From Sarcocystis neurona (lineage: Eukaryota; Apicomplexa; Conoidasida; Eucoccidiorida; Sarcocystidae), in NCBI GenBank assembly GCA_000727475.1, contig KL647288.1, forward strand, positions 11,296,812 to 11,360,811: a stretch of DNA of 64,000 nucleotides, read 5' to 3'. Positions 21,004-32,855 of this stretch are shown here, one piece after another. The first letter of the stretch is position 1. Each line of letters starts with the position of its first letter. The notes beneath the pieces were generated by a model that saw nothing but the letters and a program-made list of their open reading frames with translations, ran no database searches and was not told where the DNA came from. The translations under genes and the position numbers were made by a program.

Positions 21004-23679
21004 GCGGAACCTGCAGCCTCGTCACTTTTGAGGGTGCGAGGCCCTCGAAGACTGCGTATCTTTGATTTGAAAGGGATGGGAGTGCATCGGTATATAGATG
21101 CAGTCCGGCCCCCGTGCCAGAGGACGAAAGCGCCTGAAGGCGAGTCAAACCATTCGGACGCGCGGACAGAGAGTGACGACTTTTTTCTGGGGACACCAGA
21201 CGCTTTTGGTGCGCGGACATTCCCGTCGGCAGAGGGGTTGCACACACACAACCCGGTTGGACCAAAGCCCTCGCGCGAAGGGCTCTGCGGAGACGGTTAT
21301 GGCTTCAGGCGCGGCGACCGCGTTCGGGCTCCTGTCAGTGTCCTCTTTCCCACGGTTGCCAGAGTTGTGGCTACTGACGTCAATCAGAAGATAACCACTG
21401 TGCGTGAAGCTGTGAACAAGGCCGAAAACTGTACGGCTTTTCAGGTCACAGGCAGCCTGCCTCGAAAACCGATTTTTGCGACTGCAGAAGAGAGGTATTT
21501 CTGTCACGCGTCCGCCGTGAGACGCCACCGACAGCAGAGTTTCTGTAGGAGCTGCAGTGCAAATCACGAAGAGCAACCGGATGCAACCGTGCAGATGCGC
21601 GGGTCAGACAGAGCCTCGCGTGGTGCAGGTATGTGTCAGTCGAGCAACACGTCGAAGAAAAGGTGCCAGTGCAAGTGGATGGCAAGTGCTGAAGTGGACG
21701 GTAATGGCGAGTCAGTATACTGCAGGTCGCGTACGTGGATGGCGCGGGAAGGCCATCCGGAACTGTGTAGCGACGGAGATGGGGGGACACCGGCCTGTGC
21801 CCTCAAGGACAGACGCATGTTGCAGAAACTCGTTGTGAAGTCGCTCCGCTGTTGCGACGACGCCGGAAACAGGCGTCAATACGAAGGGACGAAGAGCGAG
21901 CATTCAGGAAGCCGTAACAACTGTGCAAAGGAACAAACGGCTGAGAGGCCGTCTGCAGGGTTGCAGAAGAGAACCTTTCGGAGTCGAGAAATTGGTGTGC
22001 TACAATCATTGTCCGCTGCCTCAGCAGACCCACGGCTCCCTGTGGTGCCTAAGGCTCTAGCGAGCAGGTCTAACCTTTATTTACATAGTTCCACGCGGCG
22101 TTGGACTAGTGAAGAACATGCACGACTATGTGCGACGAGCGCGCGATCTCTGATTGCGTGCACATCGATTAAGGCATTAACAGCGCCCCTGTATGCAGGC
22201 AGCTGTCACGTGGCAAGCGTGGAGAGCGCGCCTCTGCCTGTTTTATGGGATCAGAACTTTCGAGAGTTCGGGCGAGGCTTTCCTCTCTGTATGGAGGCGA
22301 CTGATCACCTCCGATTTCGTGCGGCGCTACAGGATGACACTATGCTTCTGGAGCAACTTGGCGTTGTGGACTACTCGTTGCTAGTGCTGATCGATGAAGA
22401 AACGGGTGCCAGATCTCCAGTGCGGCAGCTGGCGGTCGGGCTTATAGACTTTTTCCGACCATACACATGGGATAAACAGGTCGAAAACATTGGGAAGTCA
22501 CTTGCGTACTTGACGCGAGGCCTACGGCAACGTCCCACAGTTCTCTCTCCTGCCGACTATCGTCAGCGCTTCCTGCGCACTATGAAAGCATTCTTCTGCT
22601 CCGCGTATCCGTCAGACTACAGCACACTGACGTGCTACTTGTTTTCCATCCTCACGCAGAGCACCACGCCCAGTGCACTAGCATCAGGAGAATCTGAAAG
22701 TTTGATCGACTGCCTTACGAGTGCTGGAGTCGTGAGGGACGAGCAACACGTGCAGGGAGCTCCGGAAACGTCTAAGACCCATTCTACAGGTTGTTCTGTA
22801 ATACCTGTGGCTTGGTCCCAAAATCAAGTGGAGAATTTAGCATACGAGTTAGCAGGTTTGTGTCGACCTTATCTTTTGCACAGGAATGAAGTCACCCGAA
22901 TGTCCGAGGGGGGCGGGCAGGCCGCAGTCCCGTACACCATAATTCCCGCAACCGGAAAATCCTGTTCTCATCTGTATATAAAGCTGGACACCGAATGCTC
23001 GCGCAAATCAGCGGGGCATGAAGACCACATGCCACTTCCGTACCACTCTGCAGAACGTACAGACGTAGAACGCGTACAAATACGGTTAGCAACACGTTGC
23101 CCGTTTGATGCTGACGAGATCGCTTCGCTTGCAGAAATGGCAGGCATAGCGAGTGTGAAACGACGTGCTGCGAGGGCCGACAGTGTGAATGCTGACAACA
23201 CTGCTGTGGGCCCAAAATATGCATGCCTACACAACTTGAAAGCACCTTTTGCAATGGCCTGCCGTGTAAGTCCGGCGGATACTGTAGTGATGAGAGAAGG
23301 TACACATTTGGGGAGCGCAGTGGCCTGCCGTGTACGTCCGGATGAAACTGCAGTGGTCGGAGAAGAAACAGGTGTGGTGAGTGCGAAAACACATTTTGTG
23401 AAAGCACGCCTCTTAGAGGCTGGCGTGCCTGCTGTGCGGCGACCACAATGGACTGCAGTTCCCCCTGTGACACTCCACTCATGTGATGTTGCTTGCAATC
23501 ATGTGGGTCAGCGAAGGAGGGCAACTGCTGAGGTCTTTTCTCCAGGTGCTGGGGCTGAAGCTGCCCGTGTAGCTGCGCGACTTTGTCTAGTCAAACTCCG
23601 TGTAAGAATGCAGGAAGGCAGGGAACGGGAATTGGATATGCAGAACGTTGTCCATTTTTTTGTTCCTTCACTTATGTGA
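21004..23679 (+). CDS. FAB1/PIKfyve-like giant kinase gene, terminal exon I (kinase C-lobe)
   Basis: The exon begins after GGTGTCATTTCAG with a full codon, in phase with exon H. RRLRIFDLKG (21049-21075) is the family's specificity and substrate motif, but the usual DLKGS has Met after the Gly. RYID follows. Then about 380 residues of Arg/Cys/Ser-rich insertion interrupt the domain. Homology resumes at WDQNFREF (22246), then DDTMLLEQLGVVDYSLLVLID (DYSLL at 22369) and GLIDFF..YTWDKQVE (metal-binding Asp at 22447), then PTVLSPADYRQRF. The predicted product makes PtdIns(3,5)P2 from PtdIns3P on endosome- or vacuole-type membranes, as in other FAB1 enzymes. About 340 residues follow the domain, including a 66-base tandem repeat. 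A stop is at 23677-23679, though a donor before it is possible. Confidence 0.85.
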   Translation, partial: AEPAASSLLRVRGPRRLRIFDLKGMGVHRYIDAVRPPCQRTKAPEGESNHSDARTESDDFFLGTPDAFGARTFPSAEGLHTHNPVGPKPSREGLCGDGYGFRRGDRVRAPVSVLFPTVARVVATDVNQKITTVREAVNKAENCTAFQVTGSLPRKPIFATAEERYFCHASAVRRHRQQSFCRSCSANHEEQPDATVQMRGSDRASRGAGMCQSSNTSKKRCQCKWMASAEVDGNGESVYCRSRTWMAREGHPELCSDGDGGTPACALKDRRMLQKLVVKSLRCCDDAGNRRQYEGTKSEHSGSRNNCAKEQTAERPSAGLQKRTFRSREIGVLQSLSAASADPRLPVVPKALASRSNLYLHSSTRRWTSEEHARLCATSARSLIACTSIKALTAPLYAGSCHVASVESAPLPVLWDQNFREFGRGFPLCMEATDHLRFRAALQDDTMLLEQLGVVDYSLLVLIDEETGARSPVRQLAVGLIDFFRPYTWDKQVENIGKSLAYLTRGLRQRPTVLSPADYRQRFLRTMKAFFCSAYPSDYSTLTCYLFSILTQSTTPSALASGESESLIDCLTSAGVVRDEQHVQGAPETSKTHSTGCSVIPVAWSQNQVENLAYELAGLCRPYLLHRNEVTRMSEGGGQAAVPYTIIPATGKSCSHLYIKLDTECSRKSAGHEDHMPLPYHSAERTDVERVQIRLATRCPFDADEIASLAEMAGIASVKRRAARADSVNADNTAVGPKYACLHNLKAPFAMACRVSPADTVVMREGTHLGSAVACRVRPDETAVVGEETGVVSAKTHFVKARLLEAGVPAVRRPQWTAVPPVTLHSCDVACNHVGQRRRATAEVFSPGAGAEAARVAARLCLVKLRVRMQEGRERELDMQNVVHFFVPSLM
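23251..23382 (+). repeat. 66-bp imperfect tandem repeat, two copies
   Basis: Copies begin at 23251 and 23317 and share GCARTGGCCTGCCGTGTAMG. In frame they read ACRVSPADTVV and ACRVRPDETAVV. The first copy contains GTAAGTCC, a possible alternative donor at 23266 that could end the exon early. Confidence 0.65.
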
Positions 23680-25666
23680 TGTGTCCGGATACTGCTGACA
23701 ACTTTCAGAAGTCTCCACAGAAGTCCACTTGACCCCGCGTACCCTATGCGACCGCATCCTGCTCATTATTTTCAATCGCTGGGCGGTTCCTGGGGCAGTG
23801 TAGATCAACTCTGTATGCATTGCAGTGTGATGGTTGATAATATCGCGCAGGATGAGGTGGGGTACGCAGGGCCACGTGGACGTGTGTGAAGCAACTACTT
23901 CGCAACCAAAGCACATTGAGATACAATCGTAGTCGAAATCTTGTCACCATGCACTGCGTTGCACATCCTGTTTTCTGAAAATTTTGTGCCCGAATGTGAA
24001 GTCGAAAGTTTCTCTTCTAGTCACATGTCGAGTGAGACACGAATCACGTTTACAGTTACCTGCTTTCCCGAGGCTCACACCTGTGGAAGGAGCGGACCTG
24101 ACACCGGTATCCAGTAAGATATGGTGTTATCCTGAGTAAAGTCACACCCGGAAACGCAGGCAGAGACTTTACTTGGGCGTAGGCGAGCAAGCTGATCACT
24201 CAGAGACTTTATACAAAAGTATGCTGGCCTATAACTGCAGCGGACGACGATATTCGTCCCTCAAGAACAGATGCCGCTGGTGGACGCCATTTAGGTAAAA
24301 GCAAAGGGAAATGGAAATGGATTCGACCTTGCAACGCACAATAAATGTGCAATATATATGTTTAAACACGGTGCTTGTTCGTCCCCCCGTTCGGACACTA
24401 TACGATTTTGAATTAGCGTGACAGTGAGGGCAGTGCGTATTGAAAAATAACTTCGTGTGTACAGGCCCTTGCGACAAGCGCCGTACGTTAAGAGCCTTTA
24501 CTTCAGGCAGCCAACGGCATCAATAAAGAAATGGGAAGGGCTCAGTGATAATGTTGCCTACCAAAACGTTGAAGGGAAACAGCCTTGCCATACGAATTTT
24601 AAACAGCAGGGACTCAGGCACAACCCGCAGATCTCGACGGCAACTCAAGCAAGCTCAAGCGTACCCGTGTAAGGGCTTGCTTGGAAAACAGAGGCCTGCG
24701 TTCCTTTAAACAGCGGAAGTGTGACTTGACGCCGTGTGTGTGGCGCGGCAAGTCACCACTGTGTACACGCATTGTCGGGATGCACTAAGAGAATAGATGT
24801 AATGCATCCGAAATCTGCACAACTGTTTGTTTTGTCCGTGTCATACACGAGAACACTTACCAACACTAACACTGCGAGCTAGAATAGATTAAATACATCC
24901 GACGTTTGCACAGTTGTTTTTTTTTTGAATGTGATACACAAGAAAAAATTCACTAGCACTGCGTGATTCCTCAATGCGTTCCGAAGTCTTCTGCGCGAAG
25001 CCCTGGGTACGCACCGACGCACTATCCGTGTGACGGATTCCTTTCAGCCGTAGCGAAGAGAGCAAATATCACTAGGCCGTCACTCACGCAGGCAGGCACC
25101 ATTCAAGGAGGCCGTAAAGAGAACATACGGACGTCCTGGGACTTCAAAGCGTAATGCACTATCATCAATGATACAAGGGTGATAAGAGAGTCATTCCTGA
25201 CACTGACTGCGTGTCGATGCCTTCAACGTGCCATCGTGCATGATCTAGGCTGACCACAAACAGGTGACTCAGCAGTCTATCCTCACTGGCGCTGTTCAGT
25301 GGCCCTGCCTTCCACCAACTGTGTAATGTATAACGACCTTAATTGTGCTTTCGCATGCCCCAGCCCCACGTCTTTGGCAACGTATTTTCTACAGGGGAGA
25401 GGAGGCAGCAGTTGATTTTCCTTCGTACGTGCTTCCGCAATTTTCGCGCAACACAAGCGGCGTTGATCGCTTCTTACGCGTAGGGAGGAGAGTGGAATGT
25501 TGAAACATCCTTGTCCTTGCTCATCTCCCCGTTGTACGTCTCCTGCTTGTGCTCAGGTATTCCTTGCGGTTCTTTCTGTAAGGTTGAGGATTCTGGATTC
25601 TGTGTTGAAGGTGCTCAGAATCAGTGTGCACGCTGTTGAGGTCAATGTTTGGAGCACGTTCTCCAG
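23680..25666. other. no gene recognised; contains a 91-bp tandem duplication
   Basis: Open frames on both strands are short and at the level expected by chance. A weak exon-like segment lies at about 24053-24112 (+), after CACGTTTACAG and before GTAAGA. The stretch just downstream of the kinase stop is where its 3' UTR and polyadenylation site would fall, but I see no clear signal. The only structure is the duplication at 24790-24966. Confidence 0.4.
24790..24966. repeat. 91-bp tandem duplication
   Basis: The copies at 24790-24880 and 24881-24966 both begin AGAATAGAT and end near CACTGCG. They differ by substitutions and small gaps, including expansion of a T run in the second copy (near 24916-24925). 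No function is apparent. Confidence 0.7.
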
Positions 25667-25839
25667 TCGAGTACCTAATCACACTAAAGCGAATGTTATT
25701 TGAGAACCGCGTGCTACAGACAAGGGTGCAGGACTACAGCACATACCCCAAATGCGCATCACGTCTAAAGGAGCATACCCTTCGAGAGCGGTTCGCTTGT
25801 ACTGGCAGTGCTGAAGAGATCGCTCTAGCGCTACGCTGA
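25667..25839 (+). CDS. candidate terminal exon, unknown protein
   Basis: The acceptor TTCTCCAG is followed by an open frame that ends at TGA (25837-25839). The product is charged and helix-prone (EYLITLKRMLFENRVLQTRVQDY..., then RLKEHTLRERF). I do not recognise it. An open frame of this length occurs often by chance, so the splice signal and composition are the only support. No upstream exon could be joined to it. Confidence 0.25.
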
Positions 25840-27010
25840 ACCCATGTTTGCTTAACTCGGGCTTCTTTATTCTGGACGCCTTCATAGGGTGCAGGCGTGA
25901 TTTCCACGACCTACAAGTACCCCGTGCCAGGAGGCAATGAAGGGGCAAAAATAGTGGAGGGGTGTCTTGCAGGGTGACAGTTCATAGTGCACGCATGACA
26001 TGTGCGAGTTTACGGCTCATGTATAAAACACCTTCCCGTGACCCGAATCTCGCACACTTATTTATTTTTTGTGCATGACGTGAAGTGCATATACAAGGCG
26101 AAATAACCTACACGAAGTGTTTGTGTGGGGCACTTCGTGTTTTAAAATGTTTTTCTCTTTGACAAGAATGCTCCTGCGGAAACAGGCTTCCCCGTGTTCG
26201 TGTCGTTACGCAGCGCGTAGGGCGCCTCGCCGAATTGAGGCGTGTAGAATCGTCCTATCCAACAAGGCAACTTCTGTGCTCCGTAACTGTTCAGAGGTGA
26301 TAACCCTGTGGTAGACCACACGCGGGTGTAGGTTCTGCTTGATGTGGGAAACGCAGTTAGCCATGAATGCGTAACTGCAATTTTCCAGTTCACTCTCTTA
26401 GACACATACCTCACAAATCCACTGTGTGCACACGTGCACCATTCTTTCCAACAGAGAAACTCCAGCATTTCTGCGGTGTGGTAGCACGAGCTAACTAGTG
26501 CATAATTATCATGTCCTCTTCTACCGTCACGTACGGCGCGATGGTATTCCTTTCCCCACTTCCCTTTCAGCAGACGGACAATGACAGGCACGGCTTCACC
26601 GGCAGCTCCACACCCGTCTTTTCGGAAGCGCGCAGTGCATTTATGAGGCGGCGCCCTGAAGCGGCTTACGGCTTGTAAGGCGCTCCGTAAGAACAGCGCG
26701 ATGCGCTGACACTTACCAGTGTCTAAAGACGACCGTGAATGCCCCGCCTCTCCCAGACAGGCGATACACACTACAACGGTATGTCACAACGACGCATCAC
26801 ATGGGGAAATCCAAAAGTCAGTCCTTTCTTCAAAACGACACGGTTACATGCCACCGGTGCCTAGCGTGTACTCACGTGAAGGGGGGACTCCGGTCCAATC
26901 CTGAATCTATTCATGTCGTTTGGACGGAGCCGCTGTGCTCAGGTAATAAAGGACACCCCACGTGCCCCAGGGGTGATACGGATATGAGTACCTGAAGTGA
27001 GAGTGGAACT

Positions 27011-27041
<31 letters not shown>

Positions 27042-27410
27042 TTATATCGACCTCGGCACGAAAGCAGAATCGTTGCCTTCGTAGTGCGTTACCAGCTTTT
27101 AAATCGCTCAGCTGCTGCTGGAAAGAGCGCACACCCTGAAATATAAATGAGTCTGTGGCACTATGGCATGGTACCAGAAGAACGCACTGGTATCTCTAAA
27201 CACTGGACTATATTCGCTGTATATTCTGAAGCAGCGCGAATGGAGTACGATCTGTGGTTCCGCACTTCAGTGTCATATTTCTCAGTGGAGCTTTTCCTTC
27301 CGACAAAACATATAACGGGGGGACACCTTTGTTATCTATTTCTTCACAGAAGCGACTCCTCAGAGGCCGCGGTGGGAGGTCGCCTGCAGGATATTCTGGC
27401 AGGCACCTAG
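25840..27410. other. no gene recognised
   Basis: Nothing here exceeds chance. The longest frame is on the - strand (26142-26771, 209 codons). That is longer than most random frames and has GTATGT and GTAAGT inside it, so it may contain exons of an unknown - strand gene, but no domain is visible. A (CA)13 microsatellite lies at 27011-27036. Confidence 0.35.
27011..27036. repeat. (CA)13 microsatellite
   Basis: A perfect CA dinucleotide run, followed by TACAC. Confidence 0.95.
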
Positions 27411-27486
27411 CAAGAGAGACGTCCGCAGGAAGAAGCAGAAATACATCAAAGGCAGCGAACTTTTTCATAGACCACTACATCTTCAG
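27411..27486 (+). CDS. candidate internal exon, unknown protein
   Basis: This 76-base segment lies between CAGGCACCTAG and the donor CAG|GTAAAA. It encodes a very basic peptide (KRDVRRKKQKYIKGSELF). One base enters and a full codon ends it. I do not recognise the protein. Support is limited to the splice sites and the open frame. Confidence 0.2.
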
Positions 27487-30400
27487 GTAAAATGCTCACG
27501 CCTAGTCTCTTCCGGCATGGCTTTCAGCAGGCAAATACGTAAATTCAATTAAAGTAAACTACGCGGACAGAAGAGTACCTCGTGACATCCTACCACTTCA
27601 ACAGGCAAGGAGAAAGGCCGGGAATACAGAGTCTGTTTATAGCAGCGGCTTCCATTATACGCGAAGTCATAGAGGAGTCTCGACTTCGTCACGCATAAAG
27701 TATCCGTGCGCAGGAAAAGATTTGAGCGAGACACTTTAGAAGCGTATTTCCTCAGCGTTCTGTTCGCCCCAAATTTCGCTGGGGTGTACCGCGGCAGGAA
27801 TACGCTAGCCTGACCAAAAGGTCGGTGATCATTTTAATCAAATATGAGTGAGGACGTGGCCTCCCACAGCTGCCGAAATATCATTGTTTCTCCCTCTCCT
27901 CTGCAAGGGTGCAGGAAGTCGTTTTCTACAGCTACGAAGCACGCCGCCGGCCCGCGTGGCAGAGCGATCTGGCAACGGCAGCCACATTACCCGCATGAAC
28001 ATGTCAGTAGACTCTGCCCATTCAACGTAATTGTCTGTCTCCAAGCCTTCCTGATTCGCAGAAGTTGCATCTTTCACGCAGAAGCGCAACCGCGAAAGAG
28101 GTAGGCTTTTCTGGATTTTCTTGGAGTTGAGCTCTCGCGGGCGCTGGTGACGTTTTAGTATTTACCATCCGTGTCCTTGACAACTACAGAAAACTGTGTT
28201 ATTCTTTCAGATAAACTGCCGCTTGTATGCACCTATATGCTTAAATAACGCGCAGCCCTTAGAGTGTGTCTGCTATTGGATGAGACGTTTTACCTGTCTT
28301 GCGTCCCTGGATAGCTTTTTAGAAGGATAAATTGGAGCCTTCCCGTTCTGCGTTAAGCCGGCCTGCACCCAAACTCTACCAAATGATTGATCACTATCTG
28401 ATTCTCCTGGTCTCTGACTCGGATGCGTACACGCCCACTCGTTTACAGAGAATCGATGTCGCGCCCGGAAGACCCTGCCGAGCGAGAGCGCAGCCTTACG
28501 AACAAGCCGCATCTTCCGGTCAGGTGTTCCCTGCAACGACAATCACAGAATAAAGTATGCTTCACAGAATGGCACAGCTGACGACAAAGGACAGGGCTTT
28601 TGGCTAGATTTTGCGAAAGAATGCGGCCCCCCTCCAGCGTTGTCGCATGATTCGAAAAGGAAAAATATATAGGTGGGAAAGTTAGTGAAGAACGGTACTG
28701 CACAGTAGCTGGTCAATTCAGCACGTCGTATTCCTTCTCCGTTGGCACGTCAGGCTTCCTTTCGACAGTTTGACTCTGAAAAGAAAGTCTACGGTAATTC
28801 TTGTGACCAGCGTAGCCCGGAGTTATCGTGAAACGTAAAGAGTGTACAGTAAGGATTGAAGGTGCACACTTGCTCTGAAGCAGACATCGTGACCACGTCG
28901 GACGTAGTTGTGAAAGAGCAACCAAGCGTTCTCTGTAGTCTGCGTCGGATATTTCTAGGCGCCCAATCATGATTTAATAGCGTGTCTGGCTGAACACGTT
29001 AAGGAAGAGCCCGACTGTGCAGCTCCTGCAGCTCATCTTCAATGAGAGGGTCATTGAAGATTCGTGTCTTGAAATAGTTTATCTCTGCTTTAACTTGCTC
29101 CATGGACTTGTAGGAATCAGCTTTGAAAGACAGGACGAAATTTTGAATTTGTACAGAACAGCGTGGCGCCAGACTTTGCAGCCCATTTCGGTTTTAGCCC
29201 CAAAGGTTTGCAAAAGCCTGGAACTTTGGCCATTAAGCACGTTCACTCTTCAGAGTTCCTCGATGCCTCGGCTTCTTTCTGGAGCGAGCACCGTCCAGTT
29301 TATCCAAATATAATCTGTTTGAGTACGTGGGAAAACCCCACCGAAGATGTAGCATGCACTTTCACGTTGCTGACGTCTTTTTTCCGGGTGCTGCCGTCTC
29401 TGCTACAGTAGTCATGCTGCGGTTCTCACGCCTCCAGGTGGTAAAGAAACCCAGTTCACAGCGGCTAGTTACAAATGCTGAAAGACACCTTTCGTTGGCG
29501 ACGAAGTAGGGTATGCCGGAGCTGTAGACGTTGTACGGACAGCCCCAGCAGTTTCGAAGAGAGAGGGGGACCAACCACACAAAGGGGATCCGACCTTGTT
29601 TTCTGCCGTTTTGTCAGACGACTCGGCATCCTTGATGCTCCACTACTGGAAATGTTGCACAGAGCTACTTTTGGTAAGCAGAGAATTGAGGTACTGCTTT
29701 GCCTTGCGAATGGGAAGGGAATCGGCGGTACGGACAGCACGATACGTTATATCGAGTCATTCAGCAACGCATTCGTAGGATTGGTCCGTGCTCTCATGTG
29801 TGGAGATGCACGACATGCGAAGCTTGCGTAGTACACCTTGCAATGATTTTACCACCAAAGATATTCTGAAACAGTGCTGGATACAGCTGATGAGTGTCTT
29901 ACGGAATAAGGACCTGGTCCCAACGAATGTAGGCATTTTGTGAGCTTTGGTAAAACGCACGTTAGTGGCTTCCGACATTCGACATTAGGACAGAGTCTCG
30001 TTATTCCAACCGAAGTCTTGGTGACCACATGAACAACGAGGTTCGGGCAAGACGTTGCCTGCGCAGAACAGCACGTCCGCGTGTCGCACTTTTCTGCGTG
30101 GGTGTCGCGTAATCACGCATGTCCGCGCAAGGGCAGACGAACTCTCAGAATACGATCTTGAATGACCACCATAAATATGCCTTGATTCCTGCCATGACTT
30201 GTGTGAAGTTCCTGCCAACTTCATCCCGAGCTCCTGATGTTGCCCCGGACAGACTGCGTCGCAGTAATATATACCCGCTTTGGCCTCCGTAGTGCAGATC
30301 CCCAGACGCACTGGCGGTTACTGTGTATATGTATGCAAACGTATATGCTTTAGTAGCGCCAAAGACTGCTGCGTTTACTCGGCGTGACATATAAACTCTA

Positions 30401-32725
30401 GAGCCGCGTACACGAGCACTGCGGGCATCTCACCTTCCAGTGTAGAGGCTAGTGGGGAAATGCAGCTGCACAGTGCTGCCTGAGAGAAACAGATCTGACT
30501 GATCATAAGGACATGCCGATTTCACATAGTTTTCACTGTCGTACGCACTGCGTAGAAAAAGAGCCGTAAGTAACTCCGAGATAGTGTTACGTGTCGAGCT
30601 CGGACTGCACGGCTGCATCGGAACAAGGCATCACCCCTGTTGTTGGTTGATGTGTGTGTACTCGCATGACACCTCACTCGGCTCAGAGTCATGTGAGGGT
30701 ACAGTCATTTAGAGACAAATGCACTGGTTTGGTTCGCGACATGGCGAAACAACGGAAAATCAACAGAATCTTGGGTCCACTCCTGCCCGGTACCATCATG
30801 TCACGTGACGCTGCCGAACAGAAGACGGAGTTGAATTAAAACATTCAGATGCGTGCACTTTTTGGAAAAGTTATCCTGCGTCTTGCGTCTGGCGCAAAAT
30901 CACAAGGAAACACAGGTCAGGAAGAAGGGAGAAGAAGCATTCCTGAACAATGCGCACAATAGAGACACCCGTACTTTGGGAACGCTTTCTGCGGCCTACC
31001 GGGTGACACGTGCGACCGGCAAGACACAAGGGAATCTGCGTGAGTATTCACAGACTAGTGACAGTATTCCTTAGTGGCTACGACTGCAGGCAAACACCTT
31101 TGGCTTTTGCCCGCATACGACCTCGAGCTCACGCACTATTATGTACAGACTTGTTTGAGCTTTATCACGGCCTCTATCATTCTTCACCAGCCTTTGTTGA
31201 AGCAGTTGTAACCCTCCCTCTTACCCCTGCCTCCGCTAAACTGCTCAACATGCATATTTTTAGCACGTATCGGTTAGTTTTGCTTGTCCTCGCCATTTCC
31301 TCGTGGAATGATTATCTGCGTCATTGCGTACCAGCGCCATCGCGTTGATTTACAACCAGACAGTGCTGTGGATTCTTTTCACGTCTGTCGTCCCACGCAT
31401 ACAAGTGTGCGGCGGACGGGAATCTATGACTTAGAAGGGACGATTTCCGCCGACGGGTAAGACTTTTTTTCACCACTTATTGTGCTACTGGATTCATCTC
31501 TGGTAGCAATGCGACCTGCCGATAGCGGACTTCTCTGTGTAGTCGGACGATTTTCAGCTGTACACAGACGTGAACTCACCTGCGTTGCTCTTGCAGCTTC
31601 TTTACCTGATGCTCGGAAAGCCAGCAAGCCGTCATCTACTGTGGGAAGTCGCACACCGGCCTTGCCCGTACGGAAGTTTTGTGACACGTAACACTTTCTC
31701 GTGACGTCTTTATTGAGGTGGTGGTGCATGGTGGTACTGCGTGCAAAAAATTTTTCTTACGCGAAACACTGACTTCTTTTGCGGCCACGAGCACGCAAGC
31801 GTTCCGCAGAAAAGTACGATTTCATGAAGCGGCCACCTACATGCCATGCCACATTTTTTCGACAGACGATCGTCCTGAAGACAGACTGTCTTTACGTGCC
31901 ACCGCTGGTTCACACTCAATAAACCCATGGTTGTGTAGAGTAATAGTTGATTATTGTTGTAGCCGGCAGGAGGGCCCGCTGGCTCGGACCTACGCTTTGT
32001 GCCAGCTTTTATTGTGAGATGACGAATACACCAATCCCAGGTGTATCCACCCGTATCAATGCGATACTTTCATGCAGTGGGACAACTACGAGTGGAGGCG
32101 AGGCGAGAGCGGCAGCTGCGGCAGGAGGACTTTGTTATAATATGAGCATCGGTGTTGGCAGCACAGAGAGAAATTGCCAAAAAACGGTACCCACACAGCC
32201 TGTAGACGACATTTTTTACACGCTTGCTACAAAAACGGCAGTACCAGCTGAGGAGTGAGATGCTAGCAGCTTAACGCGTGGTGCCAGAAGGTTACGCGTC
32301 GTTCATCATGAATCTTGCGGAGCTCCGTGAATACGCCGTACTGCCCATTGTGTGTCAACCAAATTGGCGCGTGTGCACTCAGTACTATTACCCCTGGCTA
32401 AGCGTCCTTCAGCGGTCACGCGCTCACGTGCGACAGCGTCAGACAACAGTGTTGACAGGGAGTTTATGCCACTGTTTTTGCAACCGGAGAGCCTGCACCC
32501 CATAATATAGAGGTCGGACCGAGTCTGTGTGAGAAACTTGCATTTTTTTTCCAGACGAGGTGGTTCGTCAACCACAAAGAATTTCCGTCGCACAGTGACA
32601 TGTGGCGTGCGTTCACGGCAGCTGACACCAGACTTTTAAGAGTTGCATCTGGTACACAACGGGTGACGCTGAGGAAAAACACCAAGTAGCGACACGTTCG
32701 TGCGGCAGCACCCACGATTATGCAG
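27487..32725. other. 5.2 kb without a supported gene
   Basis: Only chance-length frames occur on both strands. On the + strand, 29475-29831 (118 codons) and 31010-31348 (112 codons) are the longest. On the - strand, a segment ending at GTGAGT near 31581 (read leftwards) resembles an exon, while the same place on the + strand resembles an acceptor (GTTGCTCTTGCAG), so the coding strand is undecided. No repeat or RNA gene was found. Confidence 0.35.
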
Positions 32726-32855
32726 GCTGTCGGAACTCTTCGGGGACAGGCGTGTGCGTAATCTCCTCTCCCGGGACCTTGGTCTCGTTCATCAGCTCGC
32801 GGAGCTTACCAACAGCTACATTCCTACGTGTCTACTCCCTTCTTTGAGCGGAGTG
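32726..32855 (+). CDS. candidate internal exon, unknown protein
   Basis: The segment lies between ATTATGCAG and a donor GTACGT (32856). The frame reads LSELFGDRRVRNLLSRDLGL and continues as an amphipathic helix-like sequence. About two thirds of third codon positions are G or C. No family is recognised and no neighbouring exon was joined. Confidence 0.25.

Noticed and set aside
22892..23524. 210-codon - strand frame opposite the kinase tail
   Set aside because: The + strand is certain here from the kinase motifs. The frame includes the antisense of the 66-bp repeat.
27011..27036. CA repeat as a possible telomere or CRISPR-type repeat
   Set aside because: It is a simple dinucleotide run. No TTTAGGG-type telomere repeat and no spaced direct repeats were found.
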